Assembly: GCF_030295425.1 (NCBI RefSeq)
Contig: NZ_AP027081.1
Location: 1,984,001-2,048,000, forward strand
Origin: Mesoterricola sediminis
GTDB lineage: Bacteria; Acidobacteriota; Holophagae; Holophagales; Holophagaceae
Reading direction: 5' to 3'
Length of the DNA stretch: 64,000 nt
The notes beneath the pieces were generated by a model. That model was not told the DNA's origin and did no database searches. It was given only the letters and a program-made list of their open reading frames with translations. Shown piece by piece: positions 19,040 to 28,737 of the stretch (its first letter is position 1; each line of letters opens with the position of its first letter). Both the position numbers and the translations under genes were made by a program.

Positions 19040-19156
19040 GGATGCTGCGAATGCGCGGCGCCATCAGGCACTGCAGCACAGACTCACTATTCCAGCTCCT
19101 TCATGCTCCGGCACGGATGGGTATTAGCCATTACTATCCTAGATTACGAACACACC

Positions 19157-20311
19157 CTAGTAGAGGAACATGGGTTTCCCCTCGACATGCCGGACCTTGG
19201 GGCGGTAGTTCTCCTTGTCGTAGAGTTCGGCGACGTCCACGCGCTTGAGGCCCTGGGTGATGGTCGACATGGGGACGCTGGTGTAGGTGCCGTTGCGCAG
19301 GGCCACGAGGCGGTTGCGCTCGCCGCCCTTGATGATGTTGATGGCGACGTTGGCGAAGTTGACGGCGACCATGAGGTCCAGGCTGTCGGGGGCCCCGGAG
19401 CGCATGAGGTAGCTCACCTGCTGGTTGAGCACGTCCTGGCCGGTGAGCTTCTTCATGGCCTCGCCCAGGATGTGGCCGATGCCGCCGAGCTTCTTGTGGC
19501 CGTAGGCGTCCTCCTCCCCGTACTCCACGGGGACGCCACCGGCCATGTGGGCGCCCTCGCTCACGGTGATCATGGCGTAGTTGCTGGGGTTGTTCCGCTT
19601 GTCGGACATGATCTTCTCGGCGACCCTCACGGGGTCGAAGGGGACCTCGCTGATGAGGGCCCGGTCGACGCCGGCGAGGTACGAGGCGAGAAGGGAGGTC
19701 TCCCCGGAGTTCCGGCCGAAGAGCTCCACGATGGCGATGCGCTCGTGGGAGCCCGCGGAGGTGCGGAGCTGGTGGATGAACTCGACGCTCCGGGTGACGG
19801 CGGTGGAGAAGCCGATGCAGTAGTCCGTCCCGAAGATGTCGTTGTCCATGGTCTTGGGGATGGCGACGGTGGAGACGCCCTCCTGGTGCATCCGCTCGCC
19901 GTACGACAGGGTGTCGTCCCCGCCGATGGGGATGAGGATGTCGATGCCCAGGTGCTCGATCACCTTGAGGACGTGATCGGTGAAGTCGAAGGGCCCCTGC
20001 TGGTCGAGCTCGATCCGGCCCTTGAGGAAGTCGGGGACGTCCTTGAGGCGGACCTTGGCGGGGTTGGTGCGGCTGGTGTGGAGGAAGGTGCCGCCGGTGC
20101 GGTCCACGGTGCGCGTGTTCAGCTTGTCCAGCGTCATCACGCAGCGGAAGTGGGATTCGGGGTCGTCCAGGTTGTATTCCAGGAGGCCCGCCCAGCCCCG
20201 GCGGATGCCGAGGACCTCGAAGCCCTCCTCGTTGGCGCGCTGGACGAGCATCTTGATGCAGGGATTCAGGCCGGGGACATCGCCTCCGCCGGTCAGGACG
20301 CCGATGCGCAT
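19157..20311 (-). CDS. 6-phosphofructokinase, probably PPi-dependent
   Basis: 384 residues of the PfkA superfamily, close in length and ending (KPMFLY) to the actinobacterial long form. It phosphorylates fructose 6-phosphate at C1. Two residues decide the phosphoryl donor: GGDDT at 130-134 has Asp133 where ATP enzymes have Gly (GGDGS), and PKTMDND at 152-158 has Lys153 where E. coli has Gly. That Asp plus Lys pair is typical of PPi-dependent enzymes, so a reversible glycolytic/gluconeogenic role is predicted. The stop TAG lies within the CTAG target of the adjoining IS, so the protein is complete despite the insertion. Confidence 0.9.
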   Translation of the reverse strand: MRIGVLTGGGDVPGLNPCIKMLVQRANEEGFEVLGIRRGWAGLLEYNLDDPESHFRCVMTLDKLNTRTVDRTGGTFLHTSRTNPAKVRLKDVPDFLKGRIELDQQGPFDFTDHVLKVIEHLGIDILIPIGGDDTLSYGERMHQEGVSTVAIPKTMDNDIFGTDYCIGFSTAVTRSVEFIHQLRTSAGSHERIAIVELFGRNSGETSLLASYLAGVDRALISEVPFDPVRVAEKIMSDKRNNPSNYAMITVSEGAHMAGGVPVEYGEEDAYGHKKLGGIGHILGEAMKKLTGQDVLNQQVSYLMRSGAPDSLDLMVAVNFANVAINIIKGGERNRLVALRNGTYTSVPMSTITQGLKRVDVAELYDKENYRPKVRHVEGKPMFLY

Positions 20312-20335
20312 GGGTCGCCTCCTCGAGAGCCTATG

Positions 20336-21322
20336 CTACCCGTTCACGTGGCGGAGGGTGGCCTCCGGATACCGGAGCCCGGCGGCGGCCCCCATGGGGA
20401 GGATCGCCTCGAGGCCCGCCAGGTCCTCGGGGGTCAGCCGGAGGTCCAGCGCCGCCACGTTCTGGGCCAGGTGGGCCCGCTTCGTGGTGCCGGGGATGGG
20501 CACGATGTCCTCGCCCTGGGCCAGCACCCAGGCCAGGGCCAGCTGTCCGGCCCCCACGCCCCGGGCCGCGGCCAGGCGCTCCACCTCGGCCACCAGGGCC
20601 AGGTTGCGCCCGAAGTTCTCGCCCTGGAAGCGGGGGGCGTTCCGCCGGTAGTCGCCCTCGGGCAGGTCCTCGGGGCGCTTGAACCGGGCCGTCAGGAAGC
20701 CCCGGCCGAGGGGGCTGTAGGCCACGAAGGTGACGCCGAGCTCGCGGCAGGCGGGGAGGATCTCCGCCTCGGGGTCGCGGGTCCAGAGGGAGTACTCGGT
20801 CTGCAGGGCGGCGATGGGATGGACGGCGTGGGCCCGGCGGAGGGTCGCGGGGGAGGCCTCGGACAGGCCGAGGAAGCGCACCTTGCCCGCCGCCACCAGG
20901 TCGGCCATGGCCCCCACGGTCTCCTCGATGGGCACGGTGCGGTCCACCCGGTGCTGGTAGTAGAGGTCGATGACGTCCACGCCGAGGCGGCGCAGGCTGG
21001 CGTCGCAGCAGGCCTTGACGTAGTCGGGGCGCCCGTTCACGCCCAGGAAGGCCCCGTCCTCCCCCCGCACGTTGCCGAACTTGGTGGCCAGCACCACCTC
21101 CCGCCGGCGGCCCCGGATCGCGCGGCCCACCAGCTCCTCGTTGGTCCAGGGGCCGTACATGTCCGCGGTGTCCAGGAAGGTGACGCCCAGGTCCAGGGCC
21201 TGGTGCAGGGTGGCCACGGATTCGGCTTCGTCCGCCCCCTTGTAGAACTCGCTCATGCCCATGCACCCCAGGCCGAGGGCCGAAACCCGCAGGCCGGTGC
21301 GTCCAAGCGCTCGCATTTCCAT
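20336..21322 (-). CDS. Aldo/keto reductase
   Basis: 328 residues, a TIM-barrel NADPH-dependent oxidoreductase of the AKR11-13-like group. The catalytic tetrad is visible: Asp and Tyr in [11 protein letters not shown], Lys in VLATKFG, His in LYYQHRVD. The C-terminal region with [15 protein letters not shown] fits the cofactor loop. The start [19 protein letters not shown] has GGAGG 8 bases upstream; the longer frame upstream lacks such a site and overlaps the divergent antitoxin region. Substrate unknown; such enzymes reduce aldehydes or detoxify reactive carbonyls. It is 24 bp upstream of the phosphofructokinase gene and may be co-transcribed. Confidence 0.92.
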   Translation of the reverse strand: MEMRALGRTGLRVSALGLGCMGMSEFYKGADEAESVATLHQALDLGVTFLDTADMYGPWTNEELVGRAIRGRRREVVLATKFGNVRGEDGAFLGVNGRPDYVKACCDASLRRLGVDVIDLYYQHRVDRTVPIEETVGAMADLVAAGKVRFLGLSEASPATLRRAHAVHPIAALQTEYSLWTRDPEAEILPACRELGVTFVAYSPLGRGFLTARFKRPEDLPEGDYRRNAPRFQGENFGRNLALVAEVERLAAARGVGAGQLALAWVLAQGEDIVPIPGTTKRAHLAQNVAALDLRLTPEDLAGLEAILPMGAAAGLRYPEATLRHVNG

Positions 21323-21413
21323 GGGATCCTCCGGGATTCGCGCGAGCAGCATAGCAAAAAGGCAGCTCATTAAGACTTTAATGGATACACTGGGGGCTTC
21401 CGGGAGGTGGGGG

Positions 21414-21677
21414 ATGGCGCTCGCTCGGTCCAGGATCACAGCGCAGGGACAGGTGTCCGTGCCAGCGGCGGTCATGCGCAAGTTCGGGCTGGCGCCGGGG
21501 GATTACATCGACTGGGAGGGCCGGGACGGCCAGCTGCAGGTTCGCAAGGTCGGCGCCTTCTCCCTGGGCGATGTGGCCACGGCCCTGGGCATCCAGGAGG
21601 GCGTCCTCCACAAGACGGGGCCGGAGCTGCTGGAAGGGGTCAAGGAACGCATGAGGCGGCGCCATGCGCTCCGTTGA
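21414..21677 (+). CDS. AbrB/SpoVT-type antitoxin (VapB-like)
   Basis: 87 residues. The N-terminal swapped-hairpin DNA-binding domain reads [20 protein letters not shown] and continues with [12 protein letters not shown], the standard AbrB layout. The C-terminal half should wrap the toxin. GGAGG lies 7 bases before the ATG. It overlaps the following PIN-domain gene by 14 bp, which is typical of toxin-antitoxin operons, and probably represses its own promoter in the AT-rich stretch at 21352-21395. Confidence 0.82.
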   Translation: MALARSRITAQGQVSVPAAVMRKFGLAPGDYIDWEGRDGQLQVRKVGAFSLGDVATALGIQEGVLHKTGPELLEGVKERMRRRHALR

Positions 21678-22044
21678 CGCCTCCCTCCTCGTGGCGGCCC
21701 TCGCGGGCGGCCCCGGCGGCGCCGCCGCCGAGGCCTTCATCCGGACCGAGGGGCCGGTGTGGATCTCCCAGGTGGTGCTGGCCGAGGCGGTGCGGGTCCT
21801 GGAGGGGGGCTACGGCCGCACCCGGGACCAGCTGGGGCTGGCCCTGGAGCGGCTGCTGGACAACCGGGACCTGGTCGTGGACGAGCCCGGCTCCGCCCGG
21901 GCGGCCCTGGCCCTCTACCGGCAGGGCCTGGATTTCGAGGACGCCCTGGCCCTGGAGACGGCGCGGCGGGCGGGTCATCTGCCCATGGCCACCCTGCGGA
22001 CGGCCCTGGGGGGCGTTGCGGGCGCCTTCATCCCTGGGGCATAG
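21664..22044 (+). CDS. PIN-domain ribonuclease toxin (VapC-like)
   Basis: 126 residues of the PIN fold. The first metal-binding Asp is in [12 protein letters not shown], a conserved Glu in VVLAEAVRVLEGGY, and an Asp in LDFEDALALE near the C-terminus. VapC toxins cut tRNA or rRNA. The start lies inside the antitoxin gene. The downstream cyclophilin starts 20 bp later with its own AGGAGG, so some read-through is likely. Confidence 0.82.
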   Translation: MRSVDASLLVAALAGGPGGAAAEAFIRTEGPVWISQVVLAEAVRVLEGGYGRTRDQLGLALERLLDNRDLVVDEPGSARAALALYRQGLDFEDALALETARRAGHLPMATLRTALGGVAGAFIPGA

Positions 22045-22064
22045 TGGGGACATCAGGAGGACCC

Positions 22065-22655
22065 ATGCGAATCCGTGCCCTGGCCCTGGCCCTGGCGGCC
22101 GTCTCCGCCTTCGCCGCCAACCCCAAGGTCAAGTTCACCACCACCCTCGGCGCCTTCACCGTGGAGCTGGCCCCGGAGGCCGCCCCGAAGACCGTCGAGA
22201 ACTTCCTCGGCTATGTGAAGAGCGGCCACTACAAAGGCACCACGTTCCACCGGGTCATCTCCAAGTTCATGATCCAGGGCGGCGGGATGACCAAGGACGG
22301 GGTCGAGAAGCCCACCCGGAAGCCCGTGGAGAACGAGGCCCGGGCCTCCAAGGAGAAGGGCCTCCTCAACGTGCGGGGCTCCCTCGCCATGGCCCGCACC
22401 CGGGACCCCCACAGCGCCACGGCCCAGTTCTTCGTGAACGTGGTGGACAATCCCTTCCTGGACAGCCCCGGGCAGGACGGCTGGGGCTACTGCGTCTTCG
22501 GCAAGGTGGTCGAGGGCATGGAGACGGTGGACAGGATCAAGGCCGTCAAGACCCTCCCCGGCGACCGCCCGGAGACCCCCGTGGTCATCACCGACGCGCG
22601 CATCGAGGGCGCCCCCGCCCCGGCGAAGAAGGCCCCGGGGAGGAAGCGCAAGTAG
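22065..22655 (+). CDS. Cyclophilin-type peptidyl-prolyl isomerase, exported
   Basis: 196 residues: a signal peptide (MRIRALALALAAVSAFAA) followed by a single cyclophilin domain with KTVENFLGYVKSGHYKGTTFHRVI, the active-site Arg in FHRVI, and QFFVNVVDNPFLD. AGGAGG ends 4 bases before the ATG. It should catalyse prolyl cis-trans isomerisation in the periplasm and assist folding of secreted or outer-membrane proteins. The tail is Lys/Pro-rich (PAPAKKAPGRKRK). Confidence 0.93.
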   Translation: MRIRALALALAAVSAFAANPKVKFTTTLGAFTVELAPEAAPKTVENFLGYVKSGHYKGTTFHRVISKFMIQGGGMTKDGVEKPTRKPVENEARASKEKGLLNVRGSLAMARTRDPHSATAQFFVNVVDNPFLDSPGQDGWGYCVFGKVVEGMETVDRIKAVKTLPGDRPETPVVITDARIEGAPAPAKKAPGRKRK

Positions 22656-22664
22656 GGTCGGGGC

Positions 22665-25600
22665 TCAGGCCCCTTCCAGGCGGAACCGGCTGACGGAGGC
22701 CCGCAAGGTCTCCGCGAGCCGGGCCAGGTCGTTGGAGGCGTTGCGGATCTCGGCCACGCCCCGGGCCGAGGCCTGGGACGAGCTCCGCACCACCCCCACG
22801 CTGCCGGCCACGTCGGCGACGGCCGCCGAAGCGCCCTGGCCGCTGGTGGCCATGCTGGCGGTGCCGCCGGCCAGGGCCCGCATGCGCCCGGCGATCCCCC
22901 GCACGCCCAGGACCGCGTCCTGGAGGTTCCGGCTCAGCTCCTGGGCCCCCAGGGTCACCTCCCGCAGGTTGTGGCTGACCGCCCGGGCCCCCTCGGCCAC
23001 GTCGGTGACGCTGCGGGCCACCTGGCCGGCGCTGCCCGCGGCCTGGCCCACGTTGCGGGCGATGATGGCCGTGCTGGTGTGCTGCTCCTCCACGGCCGAG
23101 GCGATGCTGCCGGAAATCCCGGCGATGCGCTCGATCACCCGGACCACGTCGCCGATGGCCTGGACGGCCCTGTCGGTGCTCTCCTGGATGGCGGCGATGC
23201 GGGTGCCCACCTCGTCGGTGGCCTGGGCGGTCTGCTTGGCCAGGGCCTTCACCTCCCCGGCCACCACGGCGAAGCCGCGGCCGGCCTCCCCGGCGCTGGC
23301 GGCCTCGATGGTGGCGTTGAGGGCCAGGAGGTTCGTCTGGTCGGCGATGCCCTTGATCAGGTCGACGACGGAGCCGACCTGCCGGGCATGGTCGCCAAGG
23401 CGGGCCATTTGGCCGGCGGCGGTTTCGGCGGCCCCGGTGGCTTCGGCGGCGATGCCGGCGGCGGACGCGGCGTTGCCGGCCACGGCCTGGAGGCTCGCCT
23501 CCATCTCCCGGATGGCGGAGGCCACCGAGTCCACGGCCCCGGTCATGGTCCCCGTGGAGTCGGAAATGGCGTTCATGTGCTCGGAGATGCGGCGGACCGA
23601 GCCGTCCACGGTGGCGAGGCTCACGCTCATCTCCTCCACCGCGGCCCCGGCGGAATCCAGGCGGCTGTTGACCTGTTCGGCCCCCGTGGCCACGCCGTCG
23701 GCCTGCTCCCGGATGGCCTCCACGCCGCCGGCCAGATCCTTCACACCGGTGCTGGCCTCCCGGACGCCGGCGGAGGCCCGGTCGGCCTGGGCCAGCAGCT
23801 CCTCGGCGTTGCCGGCGATGACGGCGGCGCTGGTGGAGAGTTCCTCGGAGGCGGCGGCCAGGGTGTGGGAGGCCCGGGCGATCTCCTGGAGGGTGTCCGC
23901 CAAGCGGGCGATGGACTGGTTCATGGCCTCGCTGAGGCCCCGGTAGTCGCCCAGGTAGGCGCCCTCCACCCGCTGGGTCAGGTCGCCCCCCTGGAGGGCC
24001 CCGACGACCCGGATCACGTCCTGGATGGGTTCCACCACGGCGTCGAGGGTGGCGTTGAGGCCCAGGAGCAGGCCCCGATAGGCGCCGGCCAGGTCCCCGG
24101 GCTCGGCCCGCACCTGGAGGCGGCCCTCCCGGGCCGCGGCGATGATGCGCTCCATCTCCGTCACCAGGAGGGCGATGGAGGCCACGCAGGTGTTGAGGTT
24201 GTCCTTGATGTCGTTGAAGTCGCCCCGGTAGTCGGCGGTGATGGGCGGGGGGATCTCCCCGCGGGAAAGGCGGCCGACGGTGGCCGCGGCCACGTGGAGC
24301 GGACCGATGACCGCGTCCAGGCAATCGTTGACCCCCTGGACGATGCGCCGGAAGTCCCCCTGGTGCCGTTGGGCGTCGGCCCGGACCGACAGGCGGCCTT
24401 CGACCCCGGCCCGGCTCAGGGTGCCCGCGTCCTCGACGAGGGCCTGGACGGCGTCGATGCAGCGGTTCAGGCTGTCCCGCAGGGCGGCGAAATCGCCGGG
24501 GTAGTCCTGGGTGATGCGCGGGGGCACGTCCCCCTTGGAGATGCGGTCCACATACCGGGCCGCCACGTCCAGGGGGCCGAGGAAGGCGTCCAGGCAGTCG
24601 TTGACGCCCTGGACGATGCGGCGGAAATCCCCCTGGTGGCCCTGGACGTCCGCCCGGGCCGAAAGGCGCCCCTCCACGCCGGCCCGGCTGAGCATGCCGG
24701 CGTCCCGCACGAGGGCGTTGACGGCGTCGATGCAGCGGTTCAGGTTGCCCCGCATCTCCTCGAATTCGCCGTAGAAGGTCGCCTCCACCCGCGGGGGGAT
24801 GTCCCCCGCGGAAAGGCGCTGGAGGGCGGCGTCGCAGACGGCGAGGGGCCGCACGATGTCCCGGGCGAAGCGGGCCGCCAGGACCACGGACAGGCCGAGG
24901 GCCAGGACCATGATGCCCACCGCCAGGGCCAGCTGCTGGAAGGCCTGGGCACGGGCGGCCTGGACCCGGGTCCGGAGGTCGGCGCCCAGGCGGTCCTCCA
25001 CCGCCTTGAGCGCGTCGATGCGCGCCGTGGCCGCGCTGAACCAGCGGGCGGGATCCGCGCCGGGTCCGCCCAGGGCGCCGCCGGCGAAGGCCAGGGCGCG
25101 GTACCGTGCCACCTCGGCGGCGAAGGACCCGGCGAGGCAGGTGTCCAGGTAGGCCTGCTGGCCGGGATCCGCCAGGGTCCGCACGGTGAGGAGGCCCGCG
25201 GTCTGCTGGCCCACGAGGGTGGCGAAGCGCTGGAAGAGGCCCTCCTGGAAGCGTCCGGCCGTGAGGGCGGAATTGAGGGTCGCGCGCTCGATGCCGGCGT
25301 CCTCCTTGACGCGCATGAGCTGGAGGTAGGTCTGGGCCGCGGTGTACAGCCCCAGGTCCCGGGTGCCCCGGGGGATCTCCTCCACGACGCCCAGCAGGGC
25401 GCCGATCAGGCCTGAGTAGTTGGCCAGGTGCTCGGGCACGGGCACCGCACGGTCATCGGCCCGGCGTCTCCAGGCCGCCAGGTCCGCCAGGCGGGCCTCG
25501 GCGAGCCGCATCTTCTCGGCGACGGCGGGGGCGGAGAGGCCGGATTCCCGGGCGGCGGAGGCCAGCCGGCGGAGGGCCTCGTCCGCTTTCTCCCGGGCGG

Positions 25601-25856
25601 CGGTCTTTTCCGGCCCGAAGGCGCTGCCGCCGCTGGCCAGGAAGCCGGCGGTGGCGCCCCGCTCCTTCTGGAGTTCGTGGACGGCGTCGCCCACCCGGAG
25701 GCAGACCCGGCCCAGTTCCTGGGCGGCCTGGGCCTCCCGGTAGGCCTGGAGGCCGTTCCAGGCGCCGGCCACGCAGAACCCGACGAGGAAGACGATGGGC
25801 ACGCCGACCATGGCCGCGAGCCGCCCGCGGGTGCGGAAACGGTCCAGGATGCCCAT
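22665..25856 (-). CDS. Methyl-accepting chemotaxis protein with NIT-like sensor and HAMP array
   Basis: 1063 residues. TM1 is at about 12-34. A periplasmic NIT-like (nitrate/nitrite-sensing) region (about 50-295) contains the family signature [17 protein letters not shown]2 lies near 303-328. Then comes an array of HAMP and HAMP-like repeats (about 330-640) in which a block of about 95 residues recurs almost word for word ([36 protein letters not shown]-type). The signalling hairpin tip is near 835-875 ([35 protein letters not shown]). No CheR-tethering pentapeptide is seen. No che genes lie nearby, so it must feed a remote array. Confidence 0.9.
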   Translation of the reverse strand: MGILDRFRTRGRLAAMVGVPIVFLVGFCVAGAWNGLQAYREAQAAQELGRVCLRVGDAVHELQKERGATAGFLASGGSAFGPEKTAAREKADEALRRLASAARESGLSAPAVAEKMRLAEARLADLAAWRRRADDRAVPVPEHLANYSGLIGALLGVVEEIPRGTRDLGLYTAAQTYLQLMRVKEDAGIERATLNSALTAGRFQEGLFQRFATLVGQQTAGLLTVRTLADPGQQAYLDTCLAGSFAAEVARYRALAFAGGALGGPGADPARWFSAATARIDALKAVEDRLGADLRTRVQAARAQAFQQLALAVGIMVLALGLSVVLAARFARDIVRPLAVCDAALQRLSAGDIPPRVEATFYGEFEEMRGNLNRCIDAVNALVRDAGMLSRAGVEGRLSARADVQGHQGDFRRIVQGVNDCLDAFLGPLDVAARYVDRISKGDVPPRITQDYPGDFAALRDSLNRCIDAVQALVEDAGTLSRAGVEGRLSVRADAQRHQGDFRRIVQGVNDCLDAVIGPLHVAAATVGRLSRGEIPPPITADYRGDFNDIKDNLNTCVASIALLVTEMERIIAAAREGRLQVRAEPGDLAGAYRGLLLGLNATLDAVVEPIQDVIRVVGALQGGDLTQRVEGAYLGDYRGLSEAMNQSIARLADTLQEIARASHTLAAASEELSTSAAVIAGNAEELLAQADRASAGVREASTGVKDLAGGVEAIREQADGVATGAEQVNSRLDSAGAAVEEMSVSLATVDGSVRRISEHMNAISDSTGTMTGAVDSVASAIREMEASLQAVAGNAASAAGIAAEATGAAETAAGQMARLGDHARQVGSVVDLIKGIADQTNLLALNATIEAASAGEAGRGFAVVAGEVKALAKQTAQATDEVGTRIAAIQESTDRAVQAIGDVVRVIERIAGISGSIASAVEEQHTSTAIIARNVGQAAGSAGQVARSVTDVAEGARAVSHNLREVTLGAQELSRNLQDAVLGVRGIAGRMRALAGGTASMATSGQGASAAVADVAGSVGVVRSSSQASARGVAEIRNASNDLARLAETLRASVSRFRLEGA
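23960..24860 (-). repeat. Internal near-identical coding repeats of the HAMP array
   Basis: Within the chemoreceptor gene a roughly 285-bp unit is repeated in tandem, most clearly at 24310-24500 against 24590-24770, where the encoded [21 protein letters not shown] segments are nearly the same. Part of a third unit at about 23960-24240 is more diverged. This suggests recent unequal duplication or gene conversion within one gene. Confidence 0.7.
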
Positions 25857-25914
25857 GGGTCACCTCCGGTTCGGGAATGTTGGGCGGCATTCTAGCCTGG
25901 AATGCCCCGCCGGG

Positions 25915-26679
25915 TCAGGCGATGAAGCTCCGGGCGCCCAGGAACCGGTCCCGGTAGTAGGGGTCGCTGAGGCGGTCCCGGCTGATGCGGCGGCCGCGGC
26001 TGGGGGCGTGGATGAATGTGTCATCGCCCACGTAGATGCCCACGTGGGAGACCTCGCCCCGGGCGCCGGTGGCGAAGAACACGAGGTCGCCGGGGCGGAG
26101 GCGGTCCGTGTCGACGCGGACGCCGGCCTCGTACTGCTCCCGGCTGCTGCGGGGCAGCTTCAGGCCGTTGAGGCGGTACACCGCCATGGCCAGGCCGCTG
26201 CAGTCGAAGCCCCGGCTCGTGGTGCCCCCCCACAGGTAGGGGACGCCCAGGTAGCTGCGGGCGGTCTCGGCGAGGTTGGTCCGCAGGCCCCGGGCGTCGC
26301 GGGGGGGCGCCGGCGCGACGACGGGCTCCTCCGGCGCCACCAGGTAGTAGGTCTGGATGGTGCCCGCGGCCTTCAGGGCCTCGGCCCGGGCGCGGGCGGC
26401 CTCCCGGGTGGGGAAGTCGCCGAAGCGCACCCGGTAGAACCCGCCGCCGGCGTAGTAGACCGCGTCCAGGCCCCGCGCCTGGAGGGTCTCCGCGAGGCGG
26501 GAGGCGTTCTCCACCCGGGCGAAGGCGCCGGCCTGGATCGTCCAGCCCACGCGGGCCAGGGGCGCGGGACGGGGCTCGGGGGCTGGGCGCGCCGGCTCCA
26601 CCCGCGGCGCCGCCGTCCGCGGCCCGGCGCAGGCCAGCAGCAGGAGGCCGGCGAGGGCGGCGATGGGGCGTGGGCGCAT
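25915..26679 (-). CDS. NlpC/P60 peptidoglycan hydrolase lipoprotein with SPOR domain
   Basis: 254 residues. The start MRPRPIAALAGLLLLACAG gives a lipoprotein signal with the lipidated Cys in LLAC; GGGAG lies just upstream. A SPOR domain (about 45-112, GWTIQAGAFARVENASRLAE) binds denuded glycan strands. The C-terminal NlpC/P60 domain (about 133-254) has the catalytic Cys in FDCSGLAMAVY, His in EVSHVGIYVGDD and the third polar residue in FIHAPSRG. It should cut D-Glu/DAP-type stem peptides at division sites or during envelope growth. It follows the ABC exporter genes on the same strand. Confidence 0.92.
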   Translation of the reverse strand: MRPRPIAALAGLLLLACAGPRTAAPRVEPARPAPEPRPAPLARVGWTIQAGAFARVENASRLAETLQARGLDAVYYAGGGFYRVRFGDFPTREAARARAEALKAAGTIQTYYLVAPEEPVVAPAPPRDARGLRTNLAETARSYLGVPYLWGGTTSRGFDCSGLAMAVYRLNGLKLPRSSREQYEAGVRVDTDRLRPGDLVFFATGARGEVSHVGIYVGDDTFIHAPSRGRRISRDRLSDPYYRDRFLGARSFIA

Positions 26680-26711
26680 GGGACTCCCGGATGGGGCCCA
26701 TTCTACCTGGA

Positions 26712-27758
26712 TCAGGCCCAGCTGAACTTCCGGAGGGCCACGCCAAAGCAGAGGGCTGTCCAGACGCCCACCAGCGCCAGTTCCAGCCCGTGTCCGGCCA
26801 GGCCGGCGCCGTCGTTGAAGACGGCCCGGAGGGCCTTCAGGTAGGGGGAGAGGGGCAGGGCGACCACCGCCTGCTGCATCCAGCGCGGCGCCGCGTCCAG
26901 GGTGAAGTAGACGCCGGACAGGAACATCATGGGCAGGAAGACCACGTTGGACAGCGCGCCGTAGCCCTCGCTGGTCCGGGCGAAGCCGGCCAGGGCGAAG
27001 CCCATGGACATGAAGCAGGCGGTGCCCAGGACCAGGAGCAGGCCCAGGAGGGCGTACGAACCCTGGTTGGCGATGCCGAAGACCAGGCGGCCCACGGCCA
27101 GCATCACCAGCACCTGGAGCAGCACCACGGTGAGCCGGTGCAGCACCTGGCCCGCCAGGAAGACCCACTTGGGCAGGGGCGTCACCGCCAGGCGCCGGAA
27201 CTTGCCCTTCTCCCGATAGGAGACGTTGACCATCCCCACGCTGAAGAGACCCGTGCTCATGAGGTTCACCCCCAGGAGCCCCGGCAGGAGGAAGGCGGCG
27301 TAGTTGGCGGCGTGGGCGTTCCCGGGGCTCTCCATGGCCACGGGGAGGAACTGGGGCTCCTGGCCGCTCCGGACCACCTGCAGGGCGAGGTTGGCCTGCT
27401 GCACGATCTGGGCGGTGACCTGGCCCTGGGAGACGAGGTAGGTGTTCACCTTGAGGCGGGGGCCCGCGGGGCCCTCCTCGAGCTGGGCGGCGGTGTCGCC
27501 CTTCCGCCAGCGGGCCTGGGCCTCGGCGTCGGAGAGCAGGAGGGGCTTCACGGGGGTCCGCTCCAGGGCCTTGAGCACGCCCGCGGAACGCTCCGCCGCC
27601 TGGCCCGACACCACCAGGGTGAGGGTGGGGGTGGACCCGGACCGGAAGATCGTCCCGAAGCCGAGGAGCATCAGCACGGGGAAGGCGAAGGTCCAGAACA
27701 TGGCCGCCCGGTCCCGGGAGAACAGCTTCCATTCGATGATGAACTGGCGGAAGAGCAT
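26712..27758 (-). CDS. ABC-2 type transporter permease
   Basis: 348 residues with one N-terminal span (about 22-42), a long extracytoplasmic loop (about 45-160) and five further spans towards the C-terminus, the layout of YhhJ/DrrB-like ABC-2 permeases. SYREKGKFRRLAVTPLP is the conserved coupling-helix region. It is 9 bp downstream of its ATPase. Such pairs export drugs, lipids or polymers; the cargo cannot be told. Confidence 0.9.
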   Translation of the reverse strand: MLFRQFIIEWKLFSRDRAAMFWTFAFPVLMLLGFGTIFRSGSTPTLTLVVSGQAAERSAGVLKALERTPVKPLLLSDAEAQARWRKGDTAAQLEEGPAGPRLKVNTYLVSQGQVTAQIVQQANLALQVVRSGQEPQFLPVAMESPGNAHAANYAAFLLPGLLGVNLMSTGLFSVGMVNVSYREKGKFRRLAVTPLPKWVFLAGQVLHRLTVVLLQVLVMLAVGRLVFGIANQGSYALLGLLLVLGTACFMSMGFALAGFARTSEGYGALSNVVFLPMMFLSGVYFTLDAAPRWMQQAVVALPLSPYLKALRAVFNDGAGLAGHGLELALVGVWTALCFGVALRKFSWA

Positions 27759-27767
27759 GGGGTCCTT

Positions 27768-28691
27768 CTAGTCGCGCAGGCTGCGACCCGTCAGGTGGAG
27801 GAAGACGTCCTCGAGCGTGGCCCGGCGGACGTGGATCTGCTGGTAGGGGACGGCGCGGCGCTCCGCGGCCTCCAGGATCGCCGGCAGCGAGGCCTTGGGG
27901 TCCGAGGTGGGGATCTCCCACAGGTCGCCCCGGACCGACACCTGGAGCCCGGGTCCCGCCTCGAAGCCCGCGGGGTCCGGCGCGGCCCCGGCGAAGGCCA
28001 GCTCCACCACGCTGGGGATGCCCAGGTCCTGGATGAGGCCCATGGGGCTTCCCGTCCGCAGGATGCGGCCGTGGTCCATGATGGCGAGCCGGTCGCACAG
28101 GACCTCGGCCTCGTCCATGTAGTGGGTGGTGAGGATGACGGTGCGCCCCTCGGCGCGGATGCGGCGGACCACGTCCCAGAGGCTCCGGCGGGCCTGGGGG
28201 TCCAGGCCCGTGGTGGGCTCGTCCAGGAAGACGAGCTCGGGCTCGTTCACGAGGGCGAGGGCCAGGGCCAGGCGCTGCATCTGTCCGCCCGAGAGGGTGA
28301 CGTGGTAGGCGTCGGCCTTGTCCGTGAGCTGGACGAGCTCCAGGAGCTCCGCGGACCCGCGGCTCCGGGGATAGTAGCTGCCGTAGAGGTCCAGGGCCTC
28401 CCGGGGGGTGATCTTGTTGAAGAGGCTCGTGCTCTGGAGCTGCACGCCGATGCGGGAGCGGATCTCCCGGCCCTGCCGGCGCAGGTCCAGCCCCAGCACC
28501 CGGATCTCCCCCTCGTCGGGGGGCGTCAGGCCCTCGATGACCTCGAGGGTGGTGGTCTTGCCCGCCCCGTTGGGGCCGAGGAGGCCGAAGACCTCCCCGC
28601 GGGCGACCTCCAGGTCCACGCCGTCGACGGCGGTGACCTTCGGGTAGCGCTTCCTGAGCTGTCGGACCTCGAGGGCGGGGGTCTCTGTCAT
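27768..28691 (-). CDS. ABC transporter ATP-binding protein
   Basis: 307 residues with Walker A GPNGAGKTT (about 40-48), signature LSGGQMQRLALALAL, Walker B LVFLDEPTTGLD and switch His in TTHYMDEAE. The start MTETPALEVRQL has GAGG about 6 bases upstream; a start seven codons earlier is possible. The C-terminal extension matches the CcmA/DrrA-like export ATPases. It energises the adjacent permease. Confidence 0.95.
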   Translation of the reverse strand: MTETPALEVRQLRKRYPKVTAVDGVDLEVARGEVFGLLGPNGAGKTTTLEVIEGLTPPDEGEIRVLGLDLRRQGREIRSRIGVQLQSTSLFNKITPREALDLYGSYYPRSRGSAELLELVQLTDKADAYHVTLSGGQMQRLALALALVNEPELVFLDEPTTGLDPQARRSLWDVVRRIRAEGRTVILTTHYMDEAEVLCDRLAIMDHGRILRTGSPMGLIQDLGIPSVVELAFAGAAPDPAGFEAGPGLQVSVRGDLWEIPTSDPKASLPAILEAAERRAVPYQQIHVRRATLEDVFLHLTGRSLRD

Positions 28692-28737
28692 GCGGGCCTC
28701 GCGTTCCAGCATGCCAGAGCCCGCCCCGGATTGGCCA

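Larger units (their letters stand above)
17808..19156 (+). mobile_element. IS5-family (IS427-like) element, copy 1, with GxxExxY passenger fragment
   Basis: 1349 bp from GCTGTGTTCGGAATCTA (17808) to the complementary end (TAGATTACGAACACACC, ending 19156), flanked by CTAG at 17804-17807 and 19157-19160. It carries a two-frame transposase (17896-18650) and, downstream, about 500 bp of extra DNA with a GxxExxY-like ORF between inverted GC-rich repeats. Copy 2 at 58815-60107 is in the opposite orientation and has the same cargo. The element inserted at the very stop codon of the phosphofructokinase gene: the TAG stop lies inside the CTAG target. Confidence 0.9.
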
